Of a stretch of DNA of 64,000 nucleotides, positions 62,051 through 64,000 are shown piece after piece. Source of the stretch: Haemophilus sp. HMSC068C11 (GTDB taxonomy: Bacteria; Pseudomonadota; Gammaproteobacteria; Enterobacterales; Pasteurellaceae); the NCBI RefSeq assembly GCF_001815355.1, contig NZ_KV820354.1:62001-126000 (forward strand). Direction: 5' to 3'. Position 1 is the first letter of the stretch. The number at the start of each line of letters is the position of its first letter. The notes under the pieces are model-generated. The model ran no database searches. It saw only the letters and a list, made by a program, of their open reading frames with translations, and was not told the origin of the DNA. A program made the position numbers and the translations under genes.

Positions 62051-62090
62051 CTTTGATATCAGTGAAATGACAATAAATAATTTTAATTTT

Positions 62091-62106
62091 TGTGATGGAG
62101 ATCAAA
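62091..62106. promoter_or_regulatory. CRP-like site upstream of the FTR1 gene
   Basis: TGTGATGGAGATCAAA fits TGTGA-N6-TCACA in one half exactly and the other with one mismatch, the same half-site combination as the site upstream of hyfA (17054-17069). It lies 93 bp before the FTR1 start. Confidence 0.5.
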
Positions 62107-62158
62107 AAATTCACAAGAGTCGGAAATGTCTAGAGGGTGATTGTATGCTTAAAAGAAT
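62107..62158. other. Remainder of the FTR1-mrcB intergenic region
   Basis: 52 bp of AT-rich sequence between the CRP-like site and the mrcB terminator. I see no gene, operator or repeat in it. Confidence 0.5.
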
Positions 62159-62185
62159 AAAGCGCCTTTGTTAGGCGCTTTATGG
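62150..62185 (-). terminator. Terminator after mrcB
   Basis: Stem AAAGCGCCT/AGGCGCTTT (62159-62167 and 62173-62181), 5-nt loop; on the minus strand the tail is ATTCTTTT. It lies 37 bp beyond the mrcB stop. Confidence 0.65.
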
Positions 62186-62217
62186 AGATATAAAAGTGCG
62201 GTCAAAAATAAGCGAGT

Positions 62218-64000
62218 TTATTGAGCGGGTGCTGCTTCTTCAACAGGCGCTTTATTATCTAACACATCCCATACACTTTCTTGTTTTGGTGATTCAGGTT
62301 GTTCAGGCTGTGGCGATTGCGTGGTTTGCGCAGCGGTAGCGGTCGCAGTACTCGTTGTTTGCGCAGACGCACAGAAGTTTTGATCTTTATTTGCCCAAAC
62401 TGGAATTGTTCGATTACTACCACAGCTCCAACTACCGTAAGCATTGATGCCAACCCATTTAATCGTAGAAGGTTGTCCAAGTTTCAGTTTTTCAATAACC
62501 ACACGGTTTAAGTAATCCTTATAGATTTGTAATGCACCTGATGCACCGGTTAATTTGGTTTCACCGTTATCATCACGACCTAACCAAATGGTGCTGACAT
62601 TTTTACCATCTATACCCACAAACCAAGTATCACGGGCATCGTTGGTGGTGCCTGTTTTACCCGCAAGACGAAGATCCGCATAATCATTTTGTAAACTACG
62701 CGCAGTACCACGTTCTACGGTTTGTTGCATCGCATACAAGGTTTGATAAGCCGCTTCTCTTGGCACGACTTGATCCGGCACGGTATTGTGTTCATAAATA
62801 ATATTGCCTTGGCGATCAGTAATGCTTTGTATGGTGCTTAACTCGATTTTGCCACCTTGATTTGCAATGGTTTGATAGAGTTTTGTCACATCATAAGGTG
62901 AAATACTGTAAGAACCAAGCAAGGTTGCCGGGACTTTTGGAATCGTCACATTGTCCCATCCCATGGCTTTTTGCGTATCAATCACTTTGCTTAAGCCAAC
63001 TTTCATCCCAATATTTACCGTTGGAATATTCAGCGAGCGAGCAAGGGCATCCATCAACATCACTGAACCGCTGTATTTGCGATCGTAGTTACGCGGCTGC
63101 CAAGGCTGGCTACCTTTAACATAAATAGTGATTGGTTGGTTTTGAATTGGTGTATTTAAACGGAACTGTTCCGGATTCATCAGTGCGGTCAAATAAATGG
63201 ATGGTTTTACCAAAGAACCAATTTGACGTTTTGACATTAAGGCACGGTTAAATCCAGCATATTCTGTTTGTAATCCACCCACAACCGCACGTATTTCACC
63301 CAAGTGATAATCCGCGACAATCATTGCGCCTTCTAAATGTGGATTTTTAGTTTGTACTTGCAATTGATTGACCGTATTCACCACGGCATTTTCAGCTTGT
63401 TCCTGTTGTTTTAAATCCATGGTGGAGAAAATGCGTGCACCAAGTAGTGCAGAGGTTTTATTTTCCCCTAATTGACGACGAAGATCCGCTTGCAATGTTT
63501 GAATGAAAGCCGGGTATTTACGTGAAATTTGACCTTTAGCTTGCACGCCTAATGGACGTTTACTCAACATCTCATACAACTCATCCCCTATCATTTGGTG
63601 ATCAAGCATCAGTTTTAACACCACATTTCGGCGATCGAGCGCATATTGTGGATTTCGCCATGGATTATAAAGGGATGGGCCTTTCACCATGCCGACTAAA
63701 AGGGCAATTTGGTCAAGGCTAATTTCACGGATGGAACGACCAAAATAGAATTGGCTCGCCAATGCAAAACCGTGAATTTGGATATCACCATTTTGACCAA
63801 GGTAAATCTCGTTAAGATAGGTTTCTAAAATACGGTTTTTATCATATCGCCAATCTAATACTAATGACATCAATGCTTCATTGGCTTTACGGGTAATAGA
63901 ACGTTCACTGGATAAGAATAAGTTTTTCACTAATTGCTGAGTGAGCGTACTACCGCCTTGAACCGTTTGACCTGCTCTGATATTGGCAATCATTGCACGC
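62218..64000 (-). CDS. mrcB: Penicillin-binding protein 1B, C-terminal part
   Basis: Incomplete at the right edge; its start is outside the window. About 594 residues are visible. The end of the glycosyltransferase domain includes GGSTLTQQLVKNLFLSSE. The transpeptidase domain has SLVK (the catalytic Ser in GSLVKPS), SLN (ARSLNIPTVN) and KTGTT. A bifunctional enzyme that polymerises and cross-links peptidoglycan in the periplasm. A Gln/Pro/Thr-rich tail follows the catalytic domain. It resembles PBP1B rather than PBP1A by the GGSTLTQQLVKNLFL segment and the UB2H-less remaining region. Not separately confirmed. Confidence 0.9.
   Translation of the reverse strand, partial: RAMIANIRAGQTVQGGSTLTQQLVKNLFLSSERSITRKANEALMSLVLDWRYDKNRILETYLNEIYLGQNGDIQIHGFALASQFYFGRSIREISLDQIALLVGMVKGPSLYNPWRNPQYALDRRNVVLKLMLDHQMIGDELYEMLSKRPLGVQAKGQISRKYPAFIQTLQADLRRQLGENKTSALLGARIFSTMDLKQQEQAENAVVNTVNQLQVQTKNPHLEGAMIVADYHLGEIRAVVGGLQTEYAGFNRALMSKRQIGSLVKPSIYLTALMNPEQFRLNTPIQNQPITIYVKGSQPWQPRNYDRKYSGSVMLMDALARSLNIPTVNIGMKVGLSKVIDTQKAMGWDNVTIPKVPATLLGSYSISPYDVTKLYQTIANQGGKIELSTIQSITDRQGNIIYEHNTVPDQVVPREAAYQTLYAMQQTVERGTARSLQNDYADLRLAGKTGTTNDARDTWFVGIDGKNVSTIWLGRDDNGETKLTGASGALQIYKDYLNRVVIEKLKLGQPSTIKWVGINAYGSWSCGSNRTIPVWANKDQNFCASAQTTSTATATAAQTTQSPQPEQPESPKQESVWDVLDNKAPVEEAAPAQ

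Larger units (their letters stand above)
5762..62202. repeat. Dispersed DNA uptake signal sequences (AAGTGCGGT)
   Basis: 44 exact copies of AAGTGCGGT or its complement, counted by eye. Starts: 5762, 5923, 7015, 10052, 11750, 13177, 13194, 14605, 15236, 15909, 19314, 20625, 23014, 24372, 26819, 28187, 30860, 31067, 32216, 33331, 34802, 36104, 38008, 38633, 41422, 41447, 42752, 43667, 45354, 46248, 46636, 48419, 50858, 51478, 52836, 54211, 54871, 55270, 57400, 57657, 58958, 59052, 60434, 62194. They mark DNA for uptake by competent Haemophilus-type cells. Flanking T/A-rich bases match the extended consensus in many copies. Near-misses such as 5441 and 63183 are not counted. Confidence 0.9.

Noticed and set aside
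1-64000. Prophage, insertion sequence, integron or CRISPR array.
   Set aside because: No transposase, integrase, phage structural gene, direct-repeat array or Cas gene is seen in any frame examined.

Overview
The window looks like a chromosomal segment of an AT-rich Pasteurellaceae species close to Haemophilus or Aggregatibacter. The clearest sign is the 9-mer AAGTGCGGT (or its complement), the Haemophilus-type DNA uptake signal sequence, of which I count 44 exact copies by eye where about 0.5 would be expected by chance. The gene order aroA-purU-hns and the trio pseudouridine synthase-xthA-DUF695 protein also match my memory of H. influenzae. The species cannot be fixed from the sequence alone. 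I see no phage, insertion sequence, integrase or CRISPR array.

Layout. 1-1642: aroA (cut by the window edge), purU and hns on the minus strand. 1643-3746: a lysine riboswitch followed by the lysine transporter LysW. 3763-7572: cardiolipin synthase, divergent from a pseudouridine synthase, exonuclease III and a DUF695 protein. 7573-10250: tRNA-Asn, a DnaA-box cluster and uvrB. 10254-14242: the periplasmic protease DegP (sigma-E-like promoter), aroG (near-perfect TrpR operator) and the lysine exporter LysO.

14271-38189 is a metabolic island for formate-dependent hydrogen production. hypF-hypC (minus) diverge from an eleven-gene operon, hyfABCDEFGHI-hycH-hycI, encoding a membrane [NiFe]-hydrogenase formate hydrogenlyase. 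It is followed by fdhF, whose in-frame TGA at 29141 is a selenocysteine codon with a bacterial SECIS hairpin behind it. Next come an ECF-type nickel importer nikKLMQO (minus), its divergent MerR-type regulator nimR, and hypA, hypB, hypD and hypE. Nickel uptake, insertion, cyanide-ligand synthesis, large-subunit protease, hydrogenase and formate dehydrogenase are all here. No FhlA/HyfR-type activator and no formate channel gene is in the window.

38222-47758: a DUF440 DNA-mimic protein, ppc, purR, a 26-residue YnhF-like membrane peptide gene, a four-gene surface-glycan cluster (two glycosyltransferase families plus a polymerase/ligase-like membrane protein) and an MltB-type lytic transglycosylase.

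47795-62202 is rich in metal and redox functions. It holds a di-haem cytochrome c peroxidase, a Fur-box-preceded FecCD-type ABC importer, a pseudoazurin-like cupredoxin, an orphan ATP-grasp ligase, a Pro/Ala-rich lipoprotein, and an eight-gene minus-strand operon for reductive iron uptake (FTR1 permease, P19, a DUF2318-YHS membrane Fe-S protein, two FtsX/MacB-like permeases, an ATPase, a TlpA-like thioredoxin and a c-type cytochrome). 62218-64000 is the 3' part of mrcB (PBP1B). The iron operon, with its degenerate YHS domain and a cytochrome lacking the usual Met ligand, is the least characterised system here.
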